DNA of 64,000 bases, taken from Muricea muricata. Taxonomy: Eukaryota; Cnidaria; Anthozoa; Malacalcyonacea; Plexauridae. A model generated the notes under the pieces. The model saw nothing but the letters and a program-made list of their open reading frames with translations, did no database searches and had not been told where the DNA came from. Below are positions 23,771 to 37,100 of this stretch, piece after piece. Position 1 is the stretch's first letter, and the number at the start of each line of letters is the position of its first letter. The position numbers and the translations under genes are program-made. The stretch lies in contig OY979717.1 in assembly GCA_963855995.1 (NCBI GenBank), forward strand, positions 12,775,001-12,839,000, given 5' to 3'.

Positions 23771-26700
23771 ATGGCAAGTCCTAGGACACGTCGAGTGTTA
23801 AAAGAAATAAAACCAAAAGAAGATAATAACGTAAGATTAGCCTTTTCTTGAAAAACCCTTTCAATAGCTATACAGATAAGCTAAGTCTTTCTTTGTATTT
23901 TTTTCAGACATGTTTCGAATGCGGTGGCCACAATCCACAATGGGTCAGTGTCACCTATGGTATTTGGATATGTCTTGAATGTTCAGGAAAACATCGTGGC
24001 CTGGGGGTTCATATAAGGTTTGTCTTGATGGCTTCACAAGATAGCTAGGTTACTTAAGAATTACATTTTATATTATACCTTTTATATTATGGACTTTTAT
24101 ATACAACAAATTTCAAATATAACTGTTTGATTGGCTAAGAACTACAACTTATTTATTAAATATAGTAGAATTATACTAGCGTGTTACTAAACAATTATTG
24201 AATGAGGTCGAGTAGGCTATGATGTATTATTAAGGCAGAGGTTTGAACTGAGCTGGAGTTGAGATGTCATTTTCCAGCTCCGGCTGAAGTAAAATAATGA
24301 TAGTAAGAATGTTAGATTGTGTTTTGGTGTTATATAAACCATACAAATATAAAGAATGCATTGCAAAAACTGGTGCTCTTTAGGAAATCCGTAATTGTAA
24401 TTATTGTAGCTTACTTTTTTAACTTCTTTTCTTTCACTGCAGTATTGAGTTGCTTGCAAGCTATAACTCATAAACATTGCACAGTTTGAACTCTGAAACG
24501 GTACAAACAACAAAATAGATCCAACAAAATAAATTGAGTATGCTATAAGTATTATTACCCTAGTCGATTTTAATGTGTTTTCAGTTTTCGTATTGATTGT
24601 TTAAGTGGTGAACAAAATGAGCAGATGTATAAAGCCATTTGAACCAGAATTTTTTAGCCATAACCAGCCAGAGTAGAAGCTAAAAAACCAGAGTTTACAC
24701 AGCCCTGTGCCCTGCGAGAACCAAATTCAATAGTTGTTTTATTACATATATTTTTGTTTATATATGTCCATCCATTTCATGCAAACAATGTTATGTATTT
24801 AATGTTATGTATCTAAGATATACAATGTTCACAATAGCGAATGATGGAAAAGATGGGGTCATGCAGTTCAGTGGCACCTGACATCCCTATACATACAGTT
24901 ATGCTCTAATATCAGATTCAAAATAAATTCTTGCCTTGTAAACAAGATACAAGCTACTGAAGAAGCCATTTGTGTTCTAGGCGTTTGTCTTTTCCCACAT
25001 TCAAAACTTTTGAAACTCTTTCAATAAATAATAAAAGGATTATTTATTGAAATTAATTCATACATTTGATTGATTAAAAGCTGTTGATGAAATCGTCATA
25101 TCAATTTGGTAGTTGCCCAAATTATGACATCACCATAGAATATTGAAAACACATATTCAACATTATGATGTACCGGTAATTTGTTTGGATGTTGAAAACA
25201 AAATTATATTTGACATTGTGACATCACACTAATTTATGCTGCTTATGCTAGATGCAGGAAAATACCATGGCTTCTTCAGTAGCTTGCACCTTGTTTACAA
25301 GGCAAGTTTTTGTCTGAGTCTGATATAAATACAAATGAATAATAAAACAATTATTGAAATCAATTCCTACAGCAACTAAGGCAGAATTGGCTGGGAACAT
25401 ACTCCCTTTTTACTCACATTTTAGTTTTTAAAAAAATTGGCATTAATTTTAACATAAAAATATATAGACTGTTCATTACCTAATAAAAAACATAACAACC
25501 CTAAAAATTCACCTTGACACTCAGCAATTGCCGAAGCAAATGCTGAGGCAAGTTACAATTTTTATAGTTTGTTTTGGCGCAAGTCCACACATGTTGTACT
25601 TTAAATTTTATAAACTGCAGTATCTGTTCCTTTTTTTCATGATTTAAACCACTTTAATTATATACTTGTAATTCAATCTGTAGCACAACCTATAGCTATA
25701 GTACAGAGCACTGTCATTTGCTTACCCTCAAGGATATATCCTTTTATACCATTTGTGATTAATTACCACTTGAAATCAGAAATTTGTTATATTAAGTAAT
25801 TAGACAACAAAAGTTATGTTAAGCTTAAGAATGTCAAAAGTTATGTTAAGCTCAGGAATGTACAATCATAAAATTTGAATTTAAACACAAATTTAAATTC
25901 TCTTTTTCTGAGAACAAAATTGTCTATTTTGTATGGTTGATTTTTACAATCTCTTTCATATTTGTTTTGTACAGTATAAAATATGGATGTTTTGCAAAAT
26001 TCTATTATACTTCTGTATGAAAAGGATGTGAAGTGAAGAATATAACTATGAATTTCATTAAAATTATTTTTAACTAATTATGGAATAGACATAATTTTAC
26101 CTTTGCAACTTGTCAAAACTGAAAATCTCTTTAAATTTTAAAAAATTTGTGAATATTAGGTTATTCCACTTTGATTCGAAACCCTGTTAAGTGCACTAAT
26201 AAATTAAGAAGTTTTTATCACATATTCTCTACATTTACAAAACTTTCTAACTACCCGAGTGTATATTATCTGTTTCTAACATAGTTTTGTACGTTCTGTG
26301 ACAATGGACAAATGGAAAGATGTGGAATTAGAAAAGATGAAGGTACATATATTATATGGCTATATATTATATGGAAAATAACTTCTAGAATTATAAAAAT
26401 AATACAATGCTTCATTCAATTCAATTTTACTTCCAATAGTTGGGTCTCATCAATTGTTTTTATGAGCAGAAAATATGTTCAGAACAGGTTATACATGGTC
26501 GTTGAGACTGTTTAGTGCATGATGATTGTCATTGATAAATGTGCTAGAGATGTAAAACTTTTTCCTGAAAGATACTCGAAGCATTCAGCAGATTTACAGT
26601 ATTAAATCATTGTAGTCATTGTTTTAACTCTTTTGTCAACTTGTTACTAGTTTGCAGAGAACAACGAGAGAACAACAAAAAAATCCTTGTCTCCAGCGGG

Positions 26701-29700
26701 ATTTGAACTGGTGTTCTATACTGCCTCTCTACCAATTGAGCTTTTGAGCCAACTGGGATTGGTAGCGAGTCTTATCCAATTTTACAGCCGTGGCAATTGA
26801 AGTGTTCCTAAAATATTGCATCAATTCATCTGCTCACTAGAACAAATTGATTTGACAGTTGGTGGAACTGTTTACAAACTTCACAAATCTGACCATCTCT
26901 GGTCACTTCCTGCTTCGTTGTGATTGGCCGCTTGTGCCAAAACCAATGGTGATTGGAGCATTCAACAGGAAGTTGATCAATTATTTAGGAAATTGTAAAA
27001 TTTTCAAATGTTTTATCAAATGAATTCGTTCATGTTGGCAAATGAATTGATACAGTATTTTAGGAACACTTCAATTGCCACGGCTTTTAGTGCAAATAAT
27101 TTTTCATGACGATTTAACACTTGTCTTTGAGGATGCACAATGTTCATGCGAAATGATTCATATTAATACTAATTCCAGTCAGTAGTGTACCCAGCCCAAC
27201 GATTTAGTCTCAAAGTGCAAATATTTTTGCGTTCATTGACTGTAAAAACAACAATTTTTAAAGAAATGAGTGTATAATGCTTTGAAATTTACATAGCGTG
27301 ACTAAATTGTCAGGCTGGTATGCCACTGGTCCCAGTTGGCTTGATAGTTCAATTGGTAGAGCGGCGGTCCAGCAACCTGAACATGCGAGTTCAAATACCG
27401 CTCGAGACAACAGATTTTTCGTTGTTCTCTGCAGTGTCAGATTAACATGAATCTAGTTTGATTGTAAAGTAGCTAATAATACATTCATTTGGTGGAAATT
27501 TTAGGTTGGGGGAAATAGGAAAGCTAAACAATTTTTCAAATCACAAAAAGACTACAAAGCAGAATGGTCCATACAAGAGAAATATAACTCAAGAGCAGCT
27601 GCTTTATACAGAGACAAGGTGGAAGAATTAAATTTATACTTATTGTTGTCAAATTAGATCCATTAGGGAAAACATGTGTTGAAGTTGCTAATTATACATA
27701 CTAAATATTAGTTACCTTTACTTTGTAGTAAATAGTGTTACTTATCTGAAAGATTGCATGGCATACAGTTGTTCAGTTGGTCAACAATCAAAATGCACTA
27801 TTTCTATGCTTACATAGCCCCTTCTCCATTGCTTCGTTGCGTTCACAGTCTTTAACAAACCAGCTTGTGAATTTCAAAAGAACAAATTGGCAAAGTTTTA
27901 AATGTTATGTTAAAGTGTTAACTGAAGTCAACTGCGAACCAGTGAAGTAGTGTTTTTTGGTAATCAGTTGATAGAGTTATTGATAATTCTGTTGTTTTTA
28001 AGATAACTGCTCTCTCAGAAGGAAGATCATGGTCAGAAGAGACGTCTTCTGCACGTGACTGGACACCAGCTGTAGCCAGCAATTTATCAAGTAATTCTGA
28101 GAAATCCAAAGTTTCAAGTGTTTCCTACAAAGCAGGTGGATCAGATTTGGAATCAGTCTATGGCTTGTCAAAGTAAGAAACAAAGTTGTTTCTAGTTTTT
28201 AATTCATTCCTGTCCTTTTCTCTGGTAGAACAGACAGTACTCTAAATTTGTCTATTCTTCTTGTCATTGACATCAATATACTAGAACAATGATGTCAAAC
28301 TACATTAGGGACTGGTTATAAAGTATCTACAACCCCAGAGCAAAGGATAAACATTAATTTTTGAAATTAAGGTTTTGATACCTCTCACATACTTTACCAA
28401 AAATATTTCATATGAAATTGTAAAATCAAATAGCAACCAGATTATTAAAACTATTGGCAATTGAAGGGTGTTCACCTTGATACAAAGCCAGGTAACAAGC
28501 AAAGATTTATAGCTACCATAAAAATCTAAATTTCTAAAGTACATACAGTAAATCGCTGTGCACCTCGAATGTTCAAAAGTGAGTGTGCAGAAACAAAGAA
28601 CACGATACGGTTCACACATCAAATTGCACGTACATTAATGGACCGTTCCCCGTTTAGCTATATTCATTAACACAGCTGGGAAGAGCGTCCTTAATTTAGT
28701 AAATCTTAATACTGTATGTTACTGAATTATTTCATGCCCGCTAAAATTTGTTGCCAAATTTTCATAGCGCCTCAAAATATCCTCGTCGGGGTTGTAGGTA
28801 CTTCATGACCAGTCCCTTAACAGATTATTTGAATGTAGATAAAACTAGCACTCTCACGAAGGTTTTTTGTTGGAAATGGTGCAGCTAATGCTTCCAGATA
28901 AATATTCTATGGGCACTTTCCACTATTGAATTACCTATCTGCTCGTATCATTGGTTTTTTACCTTAAGTTTACTGTTTTTCAGAGCTGAAATAGATTCAC
29001 AAAAGAATATGTTTTTCGATAGAAAAAGGCAGGAAAATGCTGCACGACCTGAGTAAGTTAAATCAGACAATAAATTACATGAAACAGTAGAACTAGTTAT
29101 GTTAATTACGTTTATTATTTTATGATTAGTTTGCCACATCTCATTAGCATAAATGATCACTGTTCTCCTCACACATGTAAATTATTGGTTCAGTTTTGTC
29201 CATGTCTGAGTATGCCTGACTACACTTACCGAATACTCTATGTATACCTCGCATATATACGAAACAAACTTTTAATACAATAGTAAACGTGAATATGAAC
29301 AAGCATTTTCCCTCGTCGTGTGCATTGTAAGTTATTGTTTCCTTTTTTAGTGATCTGCCACCAAGTCAAGGAGGACGCTATGCAGGTTTTGGTTCTGCAC
29401 CAATCAATCCAAGCAACAAGGAAGAATCTTCTGGTAAAGGCTTACGGAGACCGGACGCGTTTTCGCAACGCGATGTAATTTTTCAATTTTCAAAAGCAAA
29501 TAAAACCACCATATTGTATGCTAGAAATGCACACTATTCGTTCAAGTCCTGCCGAAGATTGGAAAAAATAGAACAGAATTAACAAAGCTAAGAGATGTTG
29601 AAAATCGAAATTAGAGAACGATTTCGTAATTGAACATTCGCAGCAGCAACGTTCTCTTTCAGAAATCAGGCTGAAGGTCTGCCTTGTAATTGACCAACTG

Positions 29701-32700
29701 TATGTCATGAGTATTTATGATTACAATAACGAAAACATTATTTCACTGCAGGATGGGAATCCGCATTTTCGTCGTTGTCAATGGTAAGGTTCTTCTTCGC
29801 TTCTAAGTACAGTAATTACTTACATCTACAATTCTACACGAGTAGCTATATATGTATGTATATGTATATATGTCCACTTATTCCAGTTAATTGATAACGG
29901 TGCGACAGTCTTCCTCATTGTGTTCACTCCACTTGAGAGTTAACTCCACTTGCAAGTTTACTCCCTGGGGATTTCATTATCTGCACTATTGTATTTGCAC
30001 CGGTTGACAAGATGGCGTCGCGAACCCCAGAAAGACGTTTTACATGTACAAGTAATCCTGTTAGACATAGCATGTTTTTAGCTACAGAAAAGTTACGACC
30101 CGGGGTCGGTTGTATCTGAGGCGTTTACGATATGTTGGAAAATAATTTTACGATATTTCGGAAAAGTTCGAAATAATTGTCAAAGCTTTTTTAATTTACA
30201 TTGTTTAGGGCTGGAATAGTTTTGCTGTTACTGCTTCTCAAATCGCGAAACAAGCTACGGAAGAGGTTTGATTTTTTTTATTCTAGCCTATCCATATAAA
30301 GCTTATTCAATGAAGGTTGTCCTTCCAAAAGCGTAAACTGTAAACTGTAAGCGTGCAAGGGTTGATGGGTTATTGCGTATTTTACTTCTGTAAACACAGA
30401 ATTATTTCTTTCAAGCAGCATTGAAGGCACATTGGAAACCTACGACGACAAATTTACTTGCCGCTACGAATGTAGTTCTCTGAGTGTCAGGGCTTAAATA
30501 AACAATAATCCATGATCCCTTGCGCGCTCATATACATGTCGTTCACAGTTTACGCTTTTGAAAAGACATCCTTAAAAGAAGTAACTGTATATGTCTTCGC
30601 ATATAAACAACACCGTATGCATGTCACTTTGAATGTGGATGGAGATTGTTTTACGATCATTACAAGACGCATCTTGTAATGGCCGTATTGGGTAATTTTG
30701 AAATGCCACAGTAACCTGGGCCATGAAATATCCTTCATTGTAGTGAATATGCGCTTGTGAGTACAATTTATCTACCCGTAGAAGGCAGTGTTTTGAATAC
30801 CGTGCAATAAAATCAGTTATTTTAGGTTGCAAAATCATTGTTTTTGACCATTATTCTGTAAAAACAAGAAAACAAAATTTCGCGTAAACAATCGTTTGAC
30901 AACAATTCCTTCGTAGATGCATTTTTGATAACAAAAATTTGCCGCTCAAACTTTACACAGAGTTTGTGACAGTCACTGGGTCGCTGAAATACGGTATATT
31001 TGGCTCAAATTTTGTTTTTAGTAAAAAAATGGCAAATTTAAGGCCTGGGCTGGCCTAGCGTGAGAAAGGCTAATTGTTGCATGGGCGGCCCAATCCACTG
31101 TGTAGTTTCAGTAATATATAGAGATCAGTGCGCACATAAACATACTTCGTAAAATATGAATATGTTTTTCTATGATTGTTTTTCTTCGCACACCCTACGG
31201 TCAGAGATTGTGCACGTTATTTAACTGTTGCAATCATGTAGTTACAATAAATTTTCATAAGGATACTAATTTTAATAGTCTGAACACAGATCTGCGTTTC
31301 GTTACTTGACTGTTTTTGGGTTGTTTAAAAACTGTCAAGCAACGAAACGTGGTGAATGTAAGAAAGGTGGGTGAAATTTTCGTTGTAATAATTGGGGGGG
31401 GGGGAGGGTTGGAAAGAGCTGGGCTGATTTGGAAGGGGGATTAGCCAGATTATTTTCTTGATAGAGAGATAGTTAATGATAGATACATGTAGTTTAAAAG
31501 TAGGAAAGCCTCTTTTTTGATAAAGGTTTTTAGGTTACTACCAGCGACTATCTTTAGTACACATAACTGATAACCGTAAATTTAACAAAAATTTGGTGGC
31601 TGCACGGTTCTTCAGCGTTTGCGAGCATTTTACACAGAGTGTATGTACATGTTGTGGATATGAGTTGTTAATGACTGTTCAAGCATAAACAAGTGTTCTT
31701 AAGTATTTGCTTGTAGAACCCGTATAACCTTTGATGACTCTCGTTTGCTTGAAGGCTGTAAAAATTGGTGGCGTCGTCAACGAATCCGTATTAAAACCGA
31801 CTGCAAATAAGGTGAATATCAAATTGTGTCGTGTATTCTTCACGTGTATAGATGGTACTGATTTATAATAATCGTCGTTTTAGGCCACTGAACTAGGGAG
31901 TTCTATGAATGAAAATTTGAAGAAAGTTTCTACCAAGGTGCGTTTATTTTTTGCCAAGTTTTCTGGTGTCGATAAATGACGACATACAGGTAACACAGTA
32001 CTAGACTGCAATGTTTTCAGTACACCCTTGATAGTCTCGCGAATAACAATCTCTGTTGCTAGTCTTGGATTGAGAATATTGGATTTCGTTATGCATTTTG
32101 TGTGCTAATATAAGCGATCAGCAATTACTGTAAACAACAAGGAATAACTGGCGCCAATATTGCTGATCCTATGTTTAATTATATTTTGTTCTGGTACACC
32201 AACTTGGTGGCCGTGACGTTACGTGATAACGAACTGTTTGAATAATTGATTATCATCAAAATCCTGCGTACGCTCTTACCTTCATACAGGTGCATGATGG
32301 GACGCTGGTTGACGATTTCTCGACATCAATGTCTGGTTTCGCAAGCAAGGTTTGTCTTTGTCATAGGTTTGTCAGATACATGTCAAAATACTTAGGATTG
32401 CAGTTAGTGAGTGTGATTTCAGATCATGCTCACAAGTGGGCTATTTTAAACGACGGCTGCCATAAATATACCATGAATAAACAGGTTTCTTTGTATTCAC
32501 TGATGTGAAGAAGAAAAAAAACAGGATCACGCGTCCACAGAGGTGGGAATTTTGAGCAATAAGACAAAGGACGATAAGCGTTACTTCCGTTAGGTTGTTA
32601 GGCTAACAAGAATCCCAGCTCATGTAAAATATACTATTGAAAGAGTGATTTGCATTGGCTGTTCACTTGACCAATCAACATTGCGTGAAAATACGTTGTC

Positions 32701-33442
32701 TTAGTAAAACCTTTGTGCAGTTGAGAGCTTCCCAGAGGTGCTCCTCTAAAACACCACTGGTATGCACCATTTTTGGTGTGTATAGACATTAGGTTTATTA
32801 ACTAGGCATTCTTGATTAAAAAGGCAGGTTCGATGTAAACTATTTTTCTATAGCATTAGAATAATTAAAACTTGTATCAACAACACAGTATGGGATGTTG
32901 TTGAACTATGGCCTTAGACCTGAATCAAGTCCGTCTCTATAGGGGCAAAGGAAAGTGGGAAAGTTTGAGGGCCTGCGTTATTTCGATTTCTCGGACCGTA
33001 CAGAAAGACGGACTTGATCCAAGTCTACTATGGCGTATATTCTAAGTTCTACTAATCCTTCATCTTTCATGTTAATTCTCAGGTAAAAACTGCTGGTACT
33101 CAGGGATGGTTTAATGTCCAGTCATACTTTGCTCCTACTGAGACTACGAACAATGCGCTAGAACAAAGTAGTTCATCTTATGGTAGTCTAGATAATTCTA
33201 CCACAGTGAGAGATGACCCACAAAAGGAGGATGATGAATGGAACTGGGATCATGAACAGATGTTGGATGAACCAGAAAATGAAACGAAATCAAAGGACAG
33301 TCAAGCGGAATTAAATGATGATGATAATGATGGTTGGGATGATGCGGAGTGGGGAGAAGCCTCAAGTTGGAGCAATGAAAGCTGGTCGAATTCAACAAAC
33401 ACCGATAAAAAATCTAAAAGGACTAGCAAGAAAGGTGATTAG
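23771..33442 (+). CDS. ARFGAP1: ADP-ribosylation factor GTPase-activating protein 1
   Basis: Thirteen exons: 23771-23830, 23908-24017, 26285-26342, 27505-27618, 28003-28172, 28984-29052, 29351-29433, 29752-29783, 30209-30265, 31755-31811, 31884-31937, 32290-32349, 33083-33442; 1284 nt, 427 residues, phases all compatible. The start MASPRTRRVLKEIKP and the ArfGAP domain are classic: zinc cysteines 22, 25, 42, 45 in CFECGGHNPQW and CLECSGKHRGLGVH, with the arginine finger at 50, then SFVRSVTMDKWKD and QEKYNSRAAALYRDK. Exons 8-9 (GWESAFSSLSM, GWNSFAVTASQIAKQ) match the ALPS region that senses curved membrane. The last exon is acidic and Trp-rich (WNWDHEQM, GWDDAEWGEASSW) and ends in a basic KKSKRTSKKGD. 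The protein stimulates GTP hydrolysis by Arf1 on Golgi/COPI membranes. Introns carry many MITEs but splice signals are intact. Confidence 0.96.
24911..25324. mobile_element. MITE in ArfGAP1 intron 2
   Basis: Left end ATCAGATTCA, then TTGCCTTGTAAACAAG and GCTACTGAAGAAGCCAT (24911-24969) is the reverse complement of 25267-25324. About 414 bp, no coding capacity. Confidence 0.85.
26689..26751 (-). repeat. tRNA-derived sequence, left arm
   Basis: On the minus strand it reads GGCTCAAAAGCTCAATTGG (A-box-like) and then CCAGTTCAAATCCCGCTGG (B-box-like GTTCAAATCCC). It matches the right arm at 27345-27411. The anticodon arm is not convincing, so this is a tRNA-like (SINE-like) segment, not a tRNA gene. 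Confidence 0.6.
27180..27328. mobile_element. hAT-type MITE (CCAGCCC family), copy 1
   Basis: Ends CAGTAGTGTACCCAGCCC and GGCTGGTATGCCACTG are inverted repeats, with GATTTAGTC and GACTAAATTGTC just inside. The flanking octamers ATTCCAGT and GTCCCAGT agree at six of eight bases, which suggests a decayed 8-bp target duplication. Sister copies: 40149-40318 and 52462-52601. Confidence 0.7.
27345..27411 (+). repeat. tRNA-derived sequence, right arm
   Basis: GATAGTTCAATTGGTAGAGC fits the A box (TRGYNNARNNGG) and GCGAGTTCAAATACCGC fits a B box. GTTGGCTTGA at the start can pair with TCGAGACAAC at the end like an acceptor stem. The anticodon stem is poor. Read as a tRNA-derived promoter relic. Confidence 0.6.
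28306..28818. mobile_element. MITE with AGGGACTGGT ends, ArfGAP1 intron 5
   Basis: TAGGGACTGGTTATAAAG then TATCTACAACCCC (28306-28336) pairs with GGGGTTGTAGGTACTTCATG and ACCAGTCCCTTA (28789-28818). 513 bp with no transposase. Confidence 0.85.
30312..30577. mobile_element. MITE in ArfGAP1 intron 9
   Basis: GTCCTTCCAAAAGCGTAAAC (30319) pairs with GTTTACGCTTTTGAAAAGAC (30549) as terminal inverted repeats. The inner part has no open frame of note. Confidence 0.7.
32916..33028. mobile_element. Small inverted-repeat element, ArfGAP1 intron 12
   Basis: GACCTGAATCAAGTCCGTCT (32917) pairs with AGACGGACTTGATCCAAGTC (33008). About 110 bp, just upstream of the last ArfGAP1 exon. Confidence 0.7.
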
Positions 33443-34169
33443 AATTTTGCCTTCACGCTACGTATCAAAATCGTAGAAAAAATACAACAAGCGCAACATT
33501 TTGGTTAGAATATATTGGTTGTAATACTGTTCTGGAGACAATGGTTTCATTAATTCTTGAACTATTTTATTTAATATTTCAAGTCTCCCATTTTCCATTG
33601 ACATCAAACATTGGATAACCGTATTCCTGCATAAATTATCGGACATAAATTAGTGAGCAATATGCAAGTAAACAGGACAGAATTCCATAAGATAAAGGAT
33701 GATGTACTAATCATGGTGGCTTAAACTATGTGTATGACTGAATTGTTGAAATATTTGCTGCAGGCACGGCTGAAAGTGATGAAATTTTATCAGGAAATGC
33801 TATTTATCCTTGTCATTTATATGGGACTGGTGTATTGTGTATTCACTGATTTATATTTACAGATCAGTAATTTTATTTATTTGATATATAGAATATTAAT
33901 ATACAGATTTGAATTAATGTTAATTGTCTTACTATTGAGTTCAATATAACACCTTCAGAAATAATTGAATTAGCTTATTTGTAAATGTAACAACACAACC
34001 GCGGTTGTATTGACATCAGGTTAAACTTTCGCAATTATACTATATTCTTTTACAGTGCATCAATGTCACCTTAAAATTTACACAATTTCAACTGAGCTCA
34101 AACGTTTATCTTCACTTTAATCTCTTATTAATATTATTCCCTGTGTATATTTATTAAAAATTTAACTAT
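33443..34169. other. Convergent intergenic region
   Basis: Space between the 3' ends of ArfGAP1 (plus) and the first DUF229 gene (minus). AT-rich, presumably both 3' UTRs, with no coding segment or recognisable repeat. Confidence 0.45.
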
Positions 34170-37100
34170 TTATTTACAATAACAGTATTTTTTTAAATGT
34201 GGCAATAAACTAGCTATACATTTTGGTTGGTCACCATATTTGTTAATTCTACTAATACTACCCTTGACAAGGAACCGACCGTACAAATAATGCACGCTGG
34301 CTTCAAATACTCCATTATTTGGAAGTGTAATGAAAGTGATCTGGTAACTACAGCGATCTTTAGCTTGAATACTGCCCGAGAACTCTGGTTGATAACCGTC
34401 TTTTCCCGACCTGCGAAACCTAAGTACTTGTGTAATTGGTGTCTCTACCTCTGCTCTGTACAAATTTAAAAGACTAAGTTCAGAGCATCTTTTAGCCCCC
34501 AGTGGTTCTTTAAAATTCAAATTATTAATATGATTTATAGCTGTCAGCGCAGCCTGTTGTAAATGGTTGTGTTGGTGGTCCACCGCTGACCACTGCACAC
34601 AGGGACACCAATGTTGTGGAACACTTGCATCTTTGCAAGAACGCTCCGCTGGTACTTCGGTCAGTAAGCTCAAACCATGCTTGGTGTTTGGCTTATTTGG
34701 ATACTCCAGAAGGTGATTGAACGTGGCATAAACGTCGAACCAACTTGTCAGTCGCTCTGTATTAGTCTTGAGATTCTTTGCTAATGTTGGGTATCTCTTT
34801 TTGAACCATCTAGGAAATGTCATGGTAAAAAGTGGAAGTCTTTCCTCTAATTTTCCTTGTACTGTCTGCCTGAACTCGCCATATCTCCAACCATGATCAC
34901 CCAAGAGTATAAGTAAAGTGTTATTTAAATATCCCTTCCTATTAAACTCCATCAGGAAGTGCAGTAAATCTTCGTCGATAAGTTGAACTGCATGAAAACT
35001 GTCGTGTGATATTTCGCCTATAAATAAAAATACAGACAAATTTAACCAAAAATAACTACGTGACTGCATTCTTCTTTCTCGTAACCTTTCCTCAGTTACC
35101 CTTGTCATGTGTCATTTCAGATCATGGACTTCTATGCACCGGTTTATCATGAATCTCGTTTGTTTTTTTTTATGTTTTGCTCGTCTTTAGTGCGTTTTCT
35201 TTAATTAAACTATTTAACTAGATAACTCTATTATTCAAACTAAATGCCATGTACCCAGAATATAGCCTAAGTTCTAAAAAGTTAAAAACTTGCAAAAAAA
35301 TAATTTGGTTCAAATGTTCTTTAAAGCCATTAAAATTTAGGTCTACGTGCATTACATAATATGTATGTCCTAGTACAAAAATTAAAACACAAAGTAATTC
35401 AGAATAAGAGAGATTCAGATTAATTTTGACTTCCTTTGCCACTATCCTTGTTTTTCGCGAAATTTTTGGTCTCACAGCAAAATATCAAAATATTTCAGGG
35501 GAAATCGTTTCCAGTCAATTTCTTGACTGATATATTTTACCTGGAAAGTGAAAGATAAATTTCTTCTGTTCGGGATATTTTTCGTAGATTTTCCTCGCTA
35601 AGTCCAGATGATAATTATATATTTTCTCACTGCCATAACAATGTGGATGCCACCTGGAGTAAGCTGTTTCATGTGCTGCTAAGAAAAATGCTCGTGGGTA
35701 ATAATCAGTTGGCGGATCTTGAAAACCTAGCAGTCTGTATTGAAAAGCTGCTGTACCGGGCGAGTCTTCACAAAATGACGTCACGTAACCACGTGCTAAA
35801 ACAAAGTAAAAGTAAAGTGATTGAGTAGGCGATGCTTTGTTATGTCTCCAGAAATTTTTAAAACGCGGTCACTGGCGGGGCCCACTTATTCCGGCCAAAG
35901 GTATGATTTTAGGAAAATTCAAGTTCGAGTCCAAACAGCACTGTTTTATTGAAAAAGAAGTCAAGATATATTTTTGGACGAGCATTGCAAAGGACTATAC
36001 GTATATTGAAAACGTTCCCGACTTTTAAGTGGTGTGATAGATGACTTTGCATCATAGATTCATTGTACTTCCTGGTATAAATACAGTCACTGACTCGCTA
36101 TAAATTTCTATTGCTCATGTTGCTCACCTTTGGCTTTCTTAAATATCCAATTCCATTTATCGACAGGTTTTGCATGAGGTTCTCCACGTCTTGATTCAGC
36201 GTATTCTTGTTCACCTTTGCCAGTTAAAAATGCTGCCAATTGTTCCGTGGTACCATCTCCTACCACACTATGTCCCATAAATATATATCCTTCAAGAACA
36301 TTGCGTATGTAACTATAGGATTTCGGAAGTTTTCGTTGGGCATGACCATTGAATATAGAATCAATTCCGATAATCAGGATATTAAAATCAATTTCTGATG
36401 CAGTTGATGGTCTTGATATGATGTCCTGTCTTGGTATTACTTGCATGAGATATTCCTTTAATTCATTTCCATTTGTTAGTGTTAACGCCAGCTCGATATA
36501 TTCGTGAGGTACTGGAAACCGCTCCAAAGTGGACACTGATATGGGTTCGCTCATTATAAAGTTGAAGTCATCCTTTGTAGGTCGAGTGATGTATCGGTAG
36601 GCCGCATGTGCTATGTCTGTCCCTAGAATTAATGGTGATGAATGGTGGCGTCAATTTTTTTTTGAAGTGAGTTTAGATAAAATGTGTCCCCCTAAGTTCC
36701 TAAATGTTCCAGAAAAGTACGCTTGTATTTTTCGTTTGGGAACAACAGGAGATGTAAAAAGATCTAAATATTTTCTCAAACGATCCAGTACCCTATTTTT
36801 TTTCTATGTATACGCAAACGTGACGAGATCAACCAATTAGCATCTGATATCAATTTTAGGGAAAGAAAGAGTAATTTGTTGCTTTGTTTAATTGTTTTTA
36901 TAATTGTACAATTTTCAATTACTATTGGACAATCATCTCATTATCAAGAAAAACAATGTGTTCACTTACTGCGAAGGTGCACAAATTCCATAAACTGACA
37001 AAAACAGAACAATGACCATATATTTTCTATTAACTGTGGTTTAAGACGGATCCTTACATTGTACACAGACACAGGAACTTGATTCAGTATTTTCATATAA

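Larger units (their letters stand above)
26654..27432. mobile_element. Foldback element with tRNA-like ends, ArfGAP1 intron 3
   Basis: Outer ends GCAGAGAACAACGA (26654) and TCGTTGTTCTCTGC (27419-27432) are inverted repeats. Just inside each lies a tRNA-like segment in opposite orientation (26689-26751 minus, 27345-27411 plus). Further in, a 42-bp inverted repeat (CCGTGGCAATTGAAGTGTTC) at about 26785-26826 pairs with 27045-27086. The right half is interrupted by a hAT-type MITE at 27180-27328. No protein-coding frame. Confidence 0.75.

Noticed and set aside
26689-27411. Two tRNA genes
   Set aside because: A and B boxes are present, but the anticodon arms do not fold well and both lie inside an inverted-repeat element.
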